From the NCBI RefSeq assembly GCF_003259225.1, contig NZ_QHJF01000036.1, positions 1 through 53,613 of the forward strand: a DNA stretch of 53,613 bases, in the 5' to 3' direction. Every line of letters begins with the position of its first letter. Within the stretch, counting starts at the first letter, position 1. The notes under the pieces are model-generated. The model saw only the letters and a program-made list of their open reading frames with translations, was not told the DNA's origin and did no database searches. Of this stretch, positions 45,718 to 53,613 are shown in pieces. The translations under genes were made by a program, and so were the position numbers. The stretch is from Marinomonas arctica (GTDB taxonomy: Bacteria; Pseudomonadota; Gammaproteobacteria; Pseudomonadales; Marinomonadaceae).

Positions 45718-46533
45718 TCAATGGAGACTAAGCTTTTTCAGAAAGAAACTATGCCAGCTTAACGTTGGATCAATGACTTTTGCTTGACGCCAAGCTTTTT
45801 TACGAACCTCTTCATCGAAAACACTATTAATACAACGTAGCATAAAACCCAAAATAGAGTTTTTCTTGGTTCCTACTGAATTAGAACTATGCTGGCGATA
45901 TTGGATTAAAGATTCGTCTATAAATCCGATAACCCCTTGCTGCTTAATCACATTTGCGGCGATCCACCAGTCATGCATAACAGCGCAAGCGCTCATAGGC
46001 AAAGCTGAGGAAATAGCACGGCGATTAATCATCATAGTACAACCGGTAACCGTATTTTTTGCCAAAATTTGCAACAGCCCATCTATTGACCTATTTAACC
46101 CTTGATAGTCAAACATAGATGGAGCAATACTACCGAGCGATTCGTCCACAACCATAAGGTCAGTATGAACTACAATGGGTAAGCCCTTATGCAACCCTTC
46201 AAGCTGTTGCATTGTGTAAAAAGTTTTTGCAATTTTTTCAGGCAACCAAACATCATCTTGATCACAAAACATCACATATTCTGCCGTGGATGCTTCAAGC
46301 AAATAGGTAAAATTATCACGGGCACAACCAAATGTTACACCGTCCTCTAATATTTCGATAATGTCTGGGTATTGGCTTTGATAAGCACGAAGAATGTCAC
46401 AGGTTTTATCGGTTGAGCCATCATCATGAGCAATCAGTGTCCAATCGGTGTAAGTCTGAGACAATAAAGAATCTAACTGAGCCTCTAAATACTTTGCCCC
46501 ATTATAAGTAGCCAACAGTATTTGAATCATCAT
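45718..46533 (-). CDS. Family-2 glycosyltransferase
   Basis: The 271-residue GT-A protein starts IQILLATYNGAKYLEAQLDSLLSQTY and has AHDDGSTDKT and MFCDQDDVWLPEK, the metal-binding DxD region. It resembles RfbG-like enzymes that add rhamnose or related sugars in O-antigen assembly. It lies between the wzy-like gene and rmlB. Donor and acceptor cannot be told. Confidence 0.88.
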   Translation of the reverse strand: MMIQILLATYNGAKYLEAQLDSLLSQTYTDWTLIAHDDGSTDKTCDILRAYQSQYPDIIEILEDGVTFGCARDNFTYLLEASTAEYVMFCDQDDVWLPEKIAKTFYTMQQLEGLHKGLPIVVHTDLMVVDESLGSIAPSMFDYQGLNRSIDGLLQILAKNTVTGCTMMINRRAISSALPMSACAVMHDWWIAANVIKQQGVIGFIDESLIQYRQHSSNSVGTKKNSILGFMLRCINSVFDEEVRKKAWRQAKVIDPTLSWHSFFLKKLSLH

Positions 46534-46541
46534 CCCCTCCT

Positions 46542-47624
46542 TTAAGTAAACAAATCGTGTAGAAGACTAAGATTATTCTCACTAATAATGCCTTGAAAAT
46601 AATAACAATAAAAAAAATAAACACTAAGAAGAGAACAGTATATTAACATTGCTAAGCGAGGTTTTTTAAAAAAATCCATTAATGTACAATAAGCCAACGG
46701 TGCTATGAATATTAAAGAATACCGGAAAATTTCGCTAAATCTGGTTTGTAAAACCTGAGACTGATAAAGTACCACTAAAAAAAGAAAAGACAGAAAAAGC
46801 ATATTGAAAGCAATCAATTCAAAAACACTCAACTCCTTTCTGTATAGAAAATAACCCACACATGAAACAAGAAAAAGCAAAGAAAAGAATATAGAATAGG
46901 GTTGACTTAAATTGGAGTTATTCAAATATGAAATAAATTTATTAACACCTATGTAAGAAGGATCCATATGACCCGCTAAAAAAAATAAAAAATCTAAAAC
47001 ACCAAAACCAATAAAATATAAGCCCAAGAAAAAAAGCGTCATTACTAAAGTAAAAATTATTGATAAATGACTTCTAAAAAATGGCATAATCAACAATACC
47101 ATCAAAGAATAATGAAAGAAGACACTGCTAAATACCACAACCACTAAGAATGCAATAACATTATCTTTAGACAGTAAATACACGCCCCAATAAGCTACCG
47201 CAATACCTAAACTAAGGCGAACAACAGTACCATCCATATATAAAAAGAAAAAAGCGAAATAACAAAGCAAAGACAATAGAGGGTAACGGCTCGCTTTTTC
47301 AATCAAGGTCAATTTGACCGCAAAAGAAACCACAGCATAAAGGCAAAAAAACACTAACGCAGGCAAGAAGGAAAACACTTTACTAGAGAAAACGAAGAAA
47401 AATTCATGCCCTGTTATTTCATGAAACGTATGAGAAAAAGGCGTTGTAGAATAACCTAAAAACAATTTTTGATACGCAAGAGAATCATGCGAAAAATAGG
47501 TCGAAAAAACACCGGCAAACACACCCACCAAAATATAAAAAAGGTAGGTGTTTATTTTTTTCTCATAAACCCAAGCCATTAGCGCCATGTAAAAGCCGGA
47601 AAAAAACGTCACAATAATTGCCAA
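46542..47624 (-). CDS. Wzy-like polysaccharide polymerase (EpsG-type membrane protein)
   Basis: The 360-residue protein has about ten to twelve hydrophobic segments, very few charged residues and little motif content. SHDSLAYQKLFLGYS near residue 45 and SRYPLLSLLCYFAFFFLYMDGTVVRLSLGIAVAYWGVYLL around 115-150 match the EpsG/Wzy type. As the only such protein in an operon with a flippase and glycosyltransferases it is the best candidate for the O-unit polymerase. It is AT-richer than its rml neighbours, which is usual for wzx and wzy genes. Confidence 0.78.
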   Translation of the reverse strand: MAIIVTFFSGFYMALMAWVYEKKINTYLFYILVGVFAGVFSTYFSHDSLAYQKLFLGYSTTPFSHTFHEITGHEFFFVFSSKVFSFLPALVFFCLYAVVSFAVKLTLIEKASRYPLLSLLCYFAFFFLYMDGTVVRLSLGIAVAYWGVYLLSKDNVIAFLVVVVFSSVFFHYSLMVLLIMPFFRSHLSIIFTLVMTLFFLGLYFIGFGVLDFLFFLAGHMDPSYIGVNKFISYLNNSNLSQPYSIFFSLLFLVSCVGYFLYRKELSVFELIAFNMLFLSFLFLVVLYQSQVLQTRFSEIFRYSLIFIAPLAYCTLMDFFKKPRLAMLIYCSLLSVYFFYCYYFQGIISENNLSLLHDLFT

Positions 47625-47663
47625 AATTAACCCCTAAAAAAACCGTTTCAAAAGGTACCACGT

Positions 47664-48542
47664 TCAAGAAAGCTTACCAAAACGCCGACGTATAAAATCA
47701 AAAATGCCTTTGACAATAAAAACACTTTTTTTCCATTTCTGCTGTTCAAAAAGTAAAATTTTGACCCATTCCCCCAACCAGTGGTATAGCTCCTTACTAG
47801 CAAAAAAAGGAAAATGTAGTCCATGGCGACAGACCAAATCTAAGCGATTGCGAGTAATGTAATAGCGTCTAATAGCACTATGATTTGTATAAAAAATCTT
47901 ACGGCCAAACCACTGTACGCAGGCCATATCACCTAAATTGTGTTCTAACACACTCGAAGTAAGCACTATAATCTGATAGCCTTTTCTTTTTAAAGCTAAA
48001 CAATACTCATGATCGACACTATCAATAAAGTATTTGTCTAAAAAGCCGCCGACCCTCTGATAAGCAGCCAAATTTATGATATTACCTGAGGCCATCACAA
48101 CATCTACGAATATTTTATTGGCGGCGTGAACGGCAGAAGACCCCTCTTTACCGAAAGCCACACGCACATTAGCAGTGGCATGTACAGGCGATAACACACC
48201 TACATTATGCTCACTAGGTAAAGACTTGGCCTCAGCCAACAGAGCAGATAGGGATTGATCTAAAAACACACTGTCTTGATCCATTGTAAGCAACCAAGAA
48301 GCACCTGCAGAAATCGCTCGCTGAGCCGCTATATTTAAAGCGGTTGCAATGCCTTTATTACCACCATTATCAATATAAACAATATGATCACAGGATGTCA
48401 CTTGACTGATTAGATGGGTGTTTTTCACCTCCGAATTATCAACGACAAATAGTATATCCACCTGAGCCAAATACGATTGTATATTTCGCCAAACACTATC
48501 ATCAGGCTGATACAAAACGACCACGCCATGTAATTTAAACAC
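47664..48542 (-). CDS. Family-2 glycosyltransferase, rhamnosyltransferase-like
   Basis: The 292-residue enzyme starts LHGVVVLYQPDDSVWRNI and has VVDNS, DNGGNKGIATALNIAAQRAI and LLTMDQDSVF, a pattern typical of the rhamnosyltransferase branch of GT2. It overlaps the wzx-like gene by eight bases. Rhamnose is a reasonable donor because the full rml set is present, but this is not proven. Confidence 0.87.
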   Translation of the reverse strand: MFKLHGVVVLYQPDDSVWRNIQSYLAQVDILFVVDNSEVKNTHLISQVTSCDHIVYIDNGGNKGIATALNIAAQRAISAGASWLLTMDQDSVFLDQSLSALLAEAKSLPSEHNVGVLSPVHATANVRVAFGKEGSSAVHAANKIFVDVVMASGNIINLAAYQRVGGFLDKYFIDSVDHEYCLALKRKGYQIIVLTSSVLEHNLGDMACVQWFGRKIFYTNHSAIRRYYITRNRLDLVCRHGLHFPFFASKELYHWLGEWVKILLFEQQKWKKSVFIVKGIFDFIRRRFGKLS

Positions 48543-49794
48543 ACCACCAATCCTTTCTAACTAAAACAAAAAAAGCCAACACAATAAATATCTCCGTCAC
48601 CAGTAATGCAATGGTCGTTCCTTGATAAGAAAAAAAGTAGGTCAAGGTAACGCATAGCACCAAACTCAAAACGGCGGCAGCAAGTAAAATATAGAAAAAA
48701 GATTTCTCACGCCCTGTATTCAATAATATTTGAGTACCAAAAATATTATTTAAAAAAATAAATAAAGGAATGATCAACATTACCTTGAGCACCCAAGTGC
48801 TTGCCTGCATCTCTTCACCATAAAAAAGAGTAATAATGCTATCTGAAAAGAAATAAACACTTCCCAAAAGACAGAGATAAAGCACACTGCCCATATAAGC
48901 AATTTTTTTCAGCTTGGTGATAGCCGCCACCTTATCCGTTGCCATCTTCTTGGCTATCAATGGGAATAATGCGCTGGTGATAGGCGTTTGTGCCAAGGCT
49001 AAAGTACGCATGATTTTTTCTGCGGCCACATAATAACCTACAGCAACTGGGCCAACCATCATCCCAAGTATGACAATATTACTGGAACTGAACAGTGTAA
49101 TTTTCATTTGAGACAAAAACACAAACCAACCTTCAACCAAAGACTGGCGAATTTCCGCCAAAGGCGGCCATTGAAACGAGACCTGATATTTCACATGAAT
49201 CAAATAAAGTGCCACCAACACCGACAAGAAAAACCCTAAGGCTGTCAAAACAGGCACCCAAAGATAATCTTCTGGACCAGAAATAAAAATAAAAACACCC
49301 GCGGTTAAAACCACTTTAGCGGAAACACTCAGATAGGAAACATACTTCATCGCTTCCATGCCCTGAAAAAACCACACTGGAAACAAAGCCTGACACACAA
49401 CAACAACGAAAGAAGCGAGGTACAGAGGCCAATACTCAAAAAAAGAAGGCACCAGAAGCACACATGTTAGCGAGCAAAAAAAGCCAACAATGAGCAGCAG
49501 TGATTTAATGACCATCACATTACTATAGATATGATTGATTCTATTGCCATCATCTCGATGGATTGAGATATCTCGAGTGGCCGTAAGATTAAAACCATAA
49601 TCTGCTAGTACGACAAAGTAGTACATAAAAGCAGTAACAAAGGCCAATTGACCAAACAACTCTACCCCCAAGACTCTTACCAAAAAGGGAAGCGTCAATA
49701 AAGGTAAGAAGGTGTTAGCCGCCTGCATTAAAGCCAAAAAAGAAGCGTTGACTAAAAAACTTCGGTTTTCAGAGTTCACAGCAAACAGTTTCAT
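48535..49794 (-). CDS. Wzx-like O-antigen/polysaccharide flippase
   Basis: The 419-residue protein has about 12 membrane segments and the polysaccharide-transporter start NASFLALMQAANTFLPLLTLPFLVRVLGVELFGQLAFVTAFMYYF, typical of RfbX/Wzx proteins, with the YGFNLTATRDIS block after it. It moves lipid-linked repeat units across the inner membrane. With the Wzy-like protein and the priming transferase it defines a Wzx/Wzy-dependent pathway. No Wzz chain-length regulator is in the window. Confidence 0.9.
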   Translation of the reverse strand: MKLFAVNSENRSFLVNASFLALMQAANTFLPLLTLPFLVRVLGVELFGQLAFVTAFMYYFVVLADYGFNLTATRDISIHRDDGNRINHIYSNVMVIKSLLLIVGFFCSLTCVLLVPSFFEYWPLYLASFVVVVCQALFPVWFFQGMEAMKYVSYLSVSAKVVLTAGVFIFISGPEDYLWVPVLTALGFFLSVLVALYLIHVKYQVSFQWPPLAEIRQSLVEGWFVFLSQMKITLFSSSNIVILGMMVGPVAVGYYVAAEKIMRTLALAQTPITSALFPLIAKKMATDKVAAITKLKKIAYMGSVLYLCLLGSVYFFSDSIITLFYGEEMQASTWVLKVMLIIPLFIFLNNIFGTQILLNTGREKSFFYILLAAAVLSLVLCVTLTYFFSYQGTTIALLVTEIFIVLAFFVLVRKDWWCV

Positions 49795-50084
49795 TTAACG
49801 TTAATCAAGGCAAGCATCCAAAAGACTCTATATAACCACATCATAAGGGAACAACAAATCCACTTCCAAATTTAAAAAATAGAGAACAGCCATAACAAAC
49901 AATGCGCGCAGAATCTTACCAGAATTGCCAAAGACATAACCTACATCCATCAGAATAAAATCGACTCGCTTTCGGTCACTAAATACCGCCTGTCACCACA
50001 GATACGTTTCATCTGCTGGCGCTTAGCCCCAAGAGCACAGTCCTATTAAGCTATGCTAGGCCTTATGCCTAAATAACCTAGGCA
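49795..50084. other. 290-base gap inside the polysaccharide operon
   Basis: No complete gene is visible. On the minus strand a short open stretch ending at about 49957 (reading ...KRQQMKRICGDRRYLVTE...) follows an in-frame stop, and could be the tail of a deleted gene, but I cannot identify it. This gap is larger than the others in the operon, which fits a deletion. Confidence 0.35.
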
Positions 50085-50957
50085 TCATTTCCCCCAATTG
50101 TCGACTCTCAAACTGTCGATATAATCAGACAAGGTTCGCTTGGCAGACCAACCGAGGGCTTTGGTTTTATCCGCAATCACATCGGCCGTCATTCGGTTCC
50201 CCTTACGCTCTGGCAACATTTCAATCTGACCACCAAACATCTTGGCAACCTCTACGATACTGAAACCTTCTTCGCTACCAATACCAAACTCATCACCATA
50301 ACCATTCTCTCCCACCAACACCAGACCATCTATAATGTCGTCGATGTGAGTAAAGTTACGCTTTTGAGAACCAGGGCTTACTACAGTCAAAGGCTCACCT
50401 TTGCGCATTTTTTCTTTATACAAGGCAATCAAGGTCGCGTATTTACCAGTTTGGATTTCACGCTCACCATACACGTTATAAAAATACGTGATCGCATAGG
50501 GAACGTTGAACCAATTGCCATAGTTCATCACCAGCTCAGTATTGGTCGCTTTTGTCCAAGCATAAGGGGAAGCGCTACGCCCAAAACCACCATCACCAAA
50601 TTTAGTACTGCTGCCCGCATACAGAATCTTGCAGCCCACTTTGCGAACAAACTCTAGTACCGAAAAAATGCCGTCTTTATTGTATGCCCATACTTTCTCA
50701 ATATCGTCAAAACTTTGCTCTACCCGCGAATATTCACCAAGGTGATACACCATATGAGGCATAAAATCGACCAACATGGCAATGTCTTTTGTCTCGCCAC
50801 GAATATAGGTCACACCTGCCACATGATTGGCTTCACTCCCTGTAAAGTAATTATCCAGTGAATACACTTCGTAACCACCCATTGCCACCAAACGCTCACA
50901 TAAGTGACTGCCAACAAAACCAGCACCACCAGTCACTAATACTTTTTTATCTTTCAT
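50085..50957 (-). CDS. NAD-dependent sugar epimerase/dehydratase (extended SDR)
   Basis: The 290-residue protein has the Rossmann motif [18 protein letters not shown], the ILYAGSSTKFGDG block in the catalytic Ser/Thr place and YAWTK (Y-x-x-x-K), followed by FYNVYGERE. It acts on a nucleotide sugar, as UDP-glucose 4-epimerase or a related enzyme would; the exact reaction is not clear. It lies two bases after the UDP-glucose dehydrogenase gene, so UDP-glucuronate epimerisation (to UDP-galacturonate) is an attractive but unproven option. Confidence 0.85.
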   Translation of the reverse strand: MKDKKVLVTGGAGFVGSHLCERLVAMGGYEVYSLDNYFTGSEANHVAGVTYIRGETKDIAMLVDFMPHMVYHLGEYSRVEQSFDDIEKVWAYNKDGIFSVLEFVRKVGCKILYAGSSTKFGDGGFGRSASPYAWTKATNTELVMNYGNWFNVPYAITYFYNVYGEREIQTGKYATLIALYKEKMRKGEPLTVVSPGSQKRNFTHIDDIIDGLVLVGENGYGDEFGIGSEEGFSIVEVAKMFGGQIEMLPERKGNRMTADVIADKTKALGWSAKRTLSDYIDSLRVDNWGK

Positions 50958-50959
50958 TT

Positions 50960-52126
50960 TTAATCCTTAGCAAACAAATCGCGTGTGTAAACTTTTGCTA
51001 CGACATCTAATAGCTCGTCACTCATGCGATTCGCAATAATCACATCGCTCTCTGCTTTGAACTGCGCCAAAGAACGCAATACTTTTGCCTCGTGAAACTC
51101 AGTGTCATCCAACTCAGGCTCGTAAATCACCAACTCAACCCCCTTACCCTGTAGACGATACATAATCCCCTGTATCGCACTGGCACGAAAGTTATCAGAG
51201 CCCGCCTTCATAATCAGGCGGTACACACCGACTTTTTTCGGCTTTTTCTTCAGAATTTGATGCTCTACAAAGTCCATACGTGTGTCGTTTGACTTTACAA
51301 TGGCGCCAATCAATGCCTGAGGCACCATTTCAAAATTGGCCAATAGTTGCTTGGTATCCTTTGGTAGACAATAACCACCGTAACCAAAAGAAGGATTGTT
51401 ATAATGCCCACCAATACGAGGGTCGAGGCTAATGCCTTCAATAATCTGTCTTGACTCTAAACCATGCATTTCAGCGTAAGTGTCCAGTTCATTAAAAAAC
51501 GCCACTCGCATAGCCAAATAGGTATTGGCAAATAACTTAATAGCTTCTGCTTCCGTTGCATTGGTAAACAACACAGGTACATCTTGTTTGATCGCCCCCT
51601 CTACCAGCAAATTCGCAAAAATGGTCGCTCGCTCCGAGACTTCGCCAACAATAATACGAGAAGGATGCAGGTTGTCATACAGCGCCTTGCCTTCGCGAAG
51701 AAACTCTGGAGAGAAAATAATATTGTTTACACCAAACTTGGTTTTTACTCTTTCTATATAGCCAACAGGGATGGTCGATTTAATCACCATAACAGCCTTT
51801 GGATTAATCGCTAACACATCCGTAATCACAGATTCAATCGACTTAGTATTAAAGTAATGGGTTTCGGCATCATAGTCGGTTGGCGTCGCGATAATGACAT
51901 AGTCAGCATCTTGATAAGCCTGCTGTTTATCCAATGTAGCGACAAGATTCAATGACTTATTCTGAAGAAAGTCTTCAATTTCAGCATCATGAATGGGGGA
52001 TTTTTTGTTGTTTAAAAGAGCTACCTTCTCGGGTATCACATCGAGCGCAACCACTTCATGGCGTTGTGCCAAAAGCACAGCAAGCGATAAACCAACGTAG
52101 CCAGTACCCGCGATTACGATTTTCAT
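50960..52126 (-). CDS. ugd: UDP-glucose 6-dehydrogenase
   Basis: The enzyme oxidises UDP-glucose to UDP-glucuronate with two NAD. The 388-residue length equals that of E. coli Ugd. It starts [21 protein letters not shown], has [21 protein letters not shown], and the catalytic Cys in [15 protein letters not shown] (C253). It is the first intact gene of the polysaccharide operon, so the polymer probably contains a uronic acid. Confidence 0.94.
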   Translation of the reverse strand: MKIVIAGTGYVGLSLAVLLAQRHEVVALDVIPEKVALLNNKKSPIHDAEIEDFLQNKSLNLVATLDKQQAYQDADYVIIATPTDYDAETHYFNTKSIESVITDVLAINPKAVMVIKSTIPVGYIERVKTKFGVNNIIFSPEFLREGKALYDNLHPSRIIVGEVSERATIFANLLVEGAIKQDVPVLFTNATEAEAIKLFANTYLAMRVAFFNELDTYAEMHGLESRQIIEGISLDPRIGGHYNNPSFGYGGYCLPKDTKQLLANFEMVPQALIGAIVKSNDTRMDFVEHQILKKKPKKVGVYRLIMKAGSDNFRASAIQGIMYRLQGKGVELVIYEPELDDTEFHEAKVLRSLAQFKAESDVIIANRMSDELLDVVAKVYTRDLFAKD

Positions 52127-52233
52127 TGGAGAATAATTTCCTTTTTCATAGTGAACGCGCTTCTTACAAGATTAACATTCAATAAATAGTCGAAAAAATC
52201 GATTATACAGCGACTTATTCTATCAATTAACAT

Positions 52234-52577
52234 TTAACGACCATAACAATCACTGAAACGCACAATGTCGTCTTCGCCCAAATAACTGCCCGACTGCACT
52301 TCCACCAACTCTAATGGAATCTTGCCAGGGTTTTCCAAGGCATACACCACGCCCACCGGAATATAGGTCGACTCGTTTTCAGTTAACAGAATTTCACGTT
52401 CACCATTGAGCACTTAGGATCCGCTACGTCCAACGACAAAGTACGCAGCATAGTCTGCTGCAAAAGACTGTAGTGAGCATCTACTAATGCATAACGCTGT
52501 TTAGGAAAATGATCACGCGATAACGGCCAAAGGCGACTTCCTATCCCACCGGATAAAATGACAGGAATAATTTTCAA
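52234..52577 (-). pseudogene. Internally deleted remnant of mannose-1-phosphate guanylyltransferase (manC/algA type)
   Basis: The N-terminal fragment, from a TTG at 52577, reads KIIPVILSGGIGSRLWPLSR and FPKQRYALVD, the nucleotidyltransferase start of ManC. It runs about 54 codons to about 52415 (LDVADPKC). The C-terminal fragment, in another frame from about 52413 to a stop at 52234, contains [20 protein letters not shown] and [15 protein letters not shown], the conserved ManC/mannose-6-phosphate isomerase tail. Some 370 residues of a roughly 470-480-residue enzyme are missing, and the frames do not match. The locus has therefore lost GDP-mannose synthesis at this site. Confidence 0.88.
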
Positions 52578-52708
52578 AACAGATCCAGCGCCTATAACAA
52601 AATAATCTCGCCAGTGTAACAAAACCCAACAGCAAGAAATATAAAAATGCGGAAATAAAGGACAAACGCGACAAACGACACGACCTACAAAAATCACTAC
52701 CAACTCTT

Positions 52709-52746
52709 GTAGGTCAGATGAGACGAAGTACGAGGCGTGATCTGAC
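52709..52746. repeat. 38-bp GTAG-headed REP-like element, left of the HEPN/MNT pair
   Basis: It starts GTAGGTCAGATGAGACG and ends TGATCTGAC, so that GTCAGAT pairs with ATCTGAC. It has the same orientation as the copy at 53547-53584, with which it brackets the two toxin-antitoxin genes. Confidence 0.8.
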
Positions 52747-52757
52747 ACACAAAGCGG

Positions 52758-53066
52758 TTACTTCCTACTATAAAAAACCAACCCTACCCGCTCAATGTGT
52801 TCAATCAACTGATTATTTTCCAAATGATCAAACATCGACAAATCTATTTTGTAAGGTAACAACAGATCATCCAAGGCATTCTCAACCTCTGTGAAAATTG
52901 ACCAATCCAAATCGCCCACCAACGTTAAATCGATATCTGAACTAGGACGAAAATTACCTTTCGCTCTAGAGCCATACAAAATCACCGTCTTAATCTGAGG
53001 GTATAACTGAAAAACACCGTTAATACTGTCACATTCAGCGCGACTCAACCCTCCCATGTCAAACAT
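52758..53066 (-). CDS. MNT-domain nucleotidyltransferase antitoxin (MntA/HI0073-like)
   Basis: This small nucleotidyltransferase (about 102 residues) has the minimal NTase signature YGSRAKGNFRPSSDIDL, with GSRAKG at residues 32-37 and the acidic pair D44/D46. A third acidic position is in PYKIDLSMFD. MntA-type antitoxins add AMP units to a tyrosine of the partner HEPN toxin and so block its RNase activity. I chose the ATG at 53066, which overlaps the stop of the HEPN gene (ATGTTTGA) and follows GGAAAA; the reading from 53096 is less likely. Confidence 0.87.
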   Translation of the reverse strand: MFDMGGLSRAECDSINGVFQLYPQIKTVILYGSRAKGNFRPSSDIDLTLVGDLDWSIFTEVENALDDLLLPYKIDLSMFDHLENNQLIEHIERVGLVFYSRK

Positions 53067-53502
53067 CGCCATTTTCCATTGAGTCACGAGTGTCATCCGC
53101 TAACGACTGAAATTTACACCGAAACGCCATAAACAACCCCGCATAAACCAACCGCAACTGCCCGAGTATTTGATTCGCCGTTTCTTCATTATAAGTGTGA
53201 ACGGTACGGTTACGGTCTTGCAACATCGACAGCCAAGCCCCACCATCCGCAATAAGATCACGCTTAAACGACTCACGAATAGCGTCTCGTGACCCAGAAA
53301 TCGACTCAATCCCCTGCCAAACCAAGTAATCCCTTAACACATTCCAAGCCAACTCATACGTAAACTCAAACGCCTGAATAGTACCCTGCTTCTCAAGATT
53401 ACTCAGCGGTCGTTCAGCCATCAAACGCAAAGCATCAGCCAATTGATCATGCGCCAGTGTAAAATGTTCGAAACGCTGCAGCCAACGAATATCAACACTC
53501 AT
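53059..53502 (-). CDS. HEPN-domain toxin (HepT/HI0074-like)
   Basis: The 147-residue helical protein belongs to the nucleotidyltransferase-substrate-binding (HI0074) family. It has FTYELAWNVLRDYL and the RNase motif R97-x4-H102-x-Y104 (RNRTVHTY), the R-x4-6-H-x-Y pattern in which the Tyr is the known AMPylation site. Family members cleave RNA when unmodified. It is cotranscribed with the MNT gene (overlap) and the pair sits between two direct REP-like repeats. Confidence 0.88.
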   Translation of the reverse strand: MSVDIRWLQRFEHFTLAHDQLADALRLMAERPLSNLEKQGTIQAFEFTYELAWNVLRDYLVWQGIESISGSRDAIRESFKRDLIADGGAWLSMLQDRNRTVHTYNEETANQILGQLRLVYAGLFMAFRCKFQSLADDTRDSMENGDV

Positions 53503-53546
53503 AAAAATCCTTATTTAATATCAAAAACCAAAAAAACAAATCACTT

Positions 53547-53584
53547 GTAGGTCAGATGAGACGAGGCACGAGGCGTAATCTGAC
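53547..53584. repeat. 38-bp GTAG-headed REP-like element, right of the HEPN/MNT pair
   Basis: It starts GTAGGTCAGATGAGACG, ends TAATCTGAC and is almost identical to the copy at 52709-52746, in the same orientation. The remaining 29 bases to the window end hold nothing that I recognise. Confidence 0.8.
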
Positions 53585-53613
53585 GCAAAAACCGTGACCC
53601 CACACTCCCAACC

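Noticed and set aside
52127..52233. JUMPstart/ops element before the polysaccharide operon
   Set aside because: I looked for GGCGGTAGCGT-like sequence upstream of ugd and of the priming transferase gene and found none.
52709..53584. Integron attC sites around the toxin-antitoxin cassettes
   Set aside because: The repeats lack the RYYYAAC/GTTRRRY core sites of attC and have a GTAG head with a plain palindrome, so they fit REP elements better.
1..53613. CRISPR array
   Set aside because: No regularly spaced identical repeats of 24-40 bases with unique spacers were seen; the tandem arrays found have 14-15-bp units without spacers.

Overview
The window looks like chromosomal DNA of a marine gammaproteobacterium, most like Marinomonas or a close relative. 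That is an inference from the general feel of the proteins, the linked urt/ure cluster and the gene neighbourhoods; no rRNA or other marker gene is present to prove it.

Positions 1-7900 are an AT-rich, horizontally acquired element lying against the 3' end of a tRNA-Ile2 (CAU) gene (7957-8033, minus strand). It holds a MobF relaxase, a VirD4/TrwB-type coupling protein and a small ribbon-helix-helix protein in one tight minus-strand operon. It also holds an AlpA-like regulator, a frameshifted superfamily-I-type ATPase that runs off the left edge, and a 450-residue protein of unknown function next to the tRNA. No integrase and no type IV secretion channel is visible, so it is either a mobilizable element or one end of a larger conjugative one.

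Positions 8200-16000 are ordinary chromosome: an isochorismatase-fold hydrolase divergent from an AraC-type regulator, a cupin, a GntR/UTRA regulator divergent from an amidohydrolase and a MatC-like permease, a dCache chemoreceptor and a GNAT enzyme.

Positions 16093-32385 form a complete urea-utilisation block on the minus strand. In transcription order it is urtA-urtB-urtC-urtD-urtE (urea ABC importer), ureD-ureA-ureB-ureC-ureE-ureF-ureG (nickel urease and its maturation proteins), a HupE/UreJ-like metal permease, then a hybrid histidine kinase with an N-terminal NCS1-permease-like domain and a LuxR-type response regulator. The last two are good candidates for the urea or nitrogen sensor of the cluster. 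An 11-bp-arm palindrome upstream of urtA is a candidate target.

Positions 32700-38300 hold a MATE exporter, an AbiEi/AbiEii toxin-antitoxin pair between two 98-bp direct repeats, a LysO-type exporter and an FKBP-type prolyl isomerase.

Positions 38300-52600 are a surface-polysaccharide locus: an O-antigen-ligase-like protein, an initiating sugar-phosphate transferase, three family-2 glycosyltransferases, the dTDP-rhamnose genes rmlB-A-C-D, Wzy-like and Wzx-like proteins, an SDR epimerase, UDP-glucose dehydrogenase and an internally deleted remnant of manC.

The right end is a HEPN/MNT (HepT/MntA) toxin-antitoxin pair, also bracketed by direct copies of the same GTAG-headed REP-like repeat that begins the AbiE-flanking repeats. 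The bracketing of two unrelated toxin-antitoxin modules by one dispersed repeat family is the most striking structural pattern in the window.
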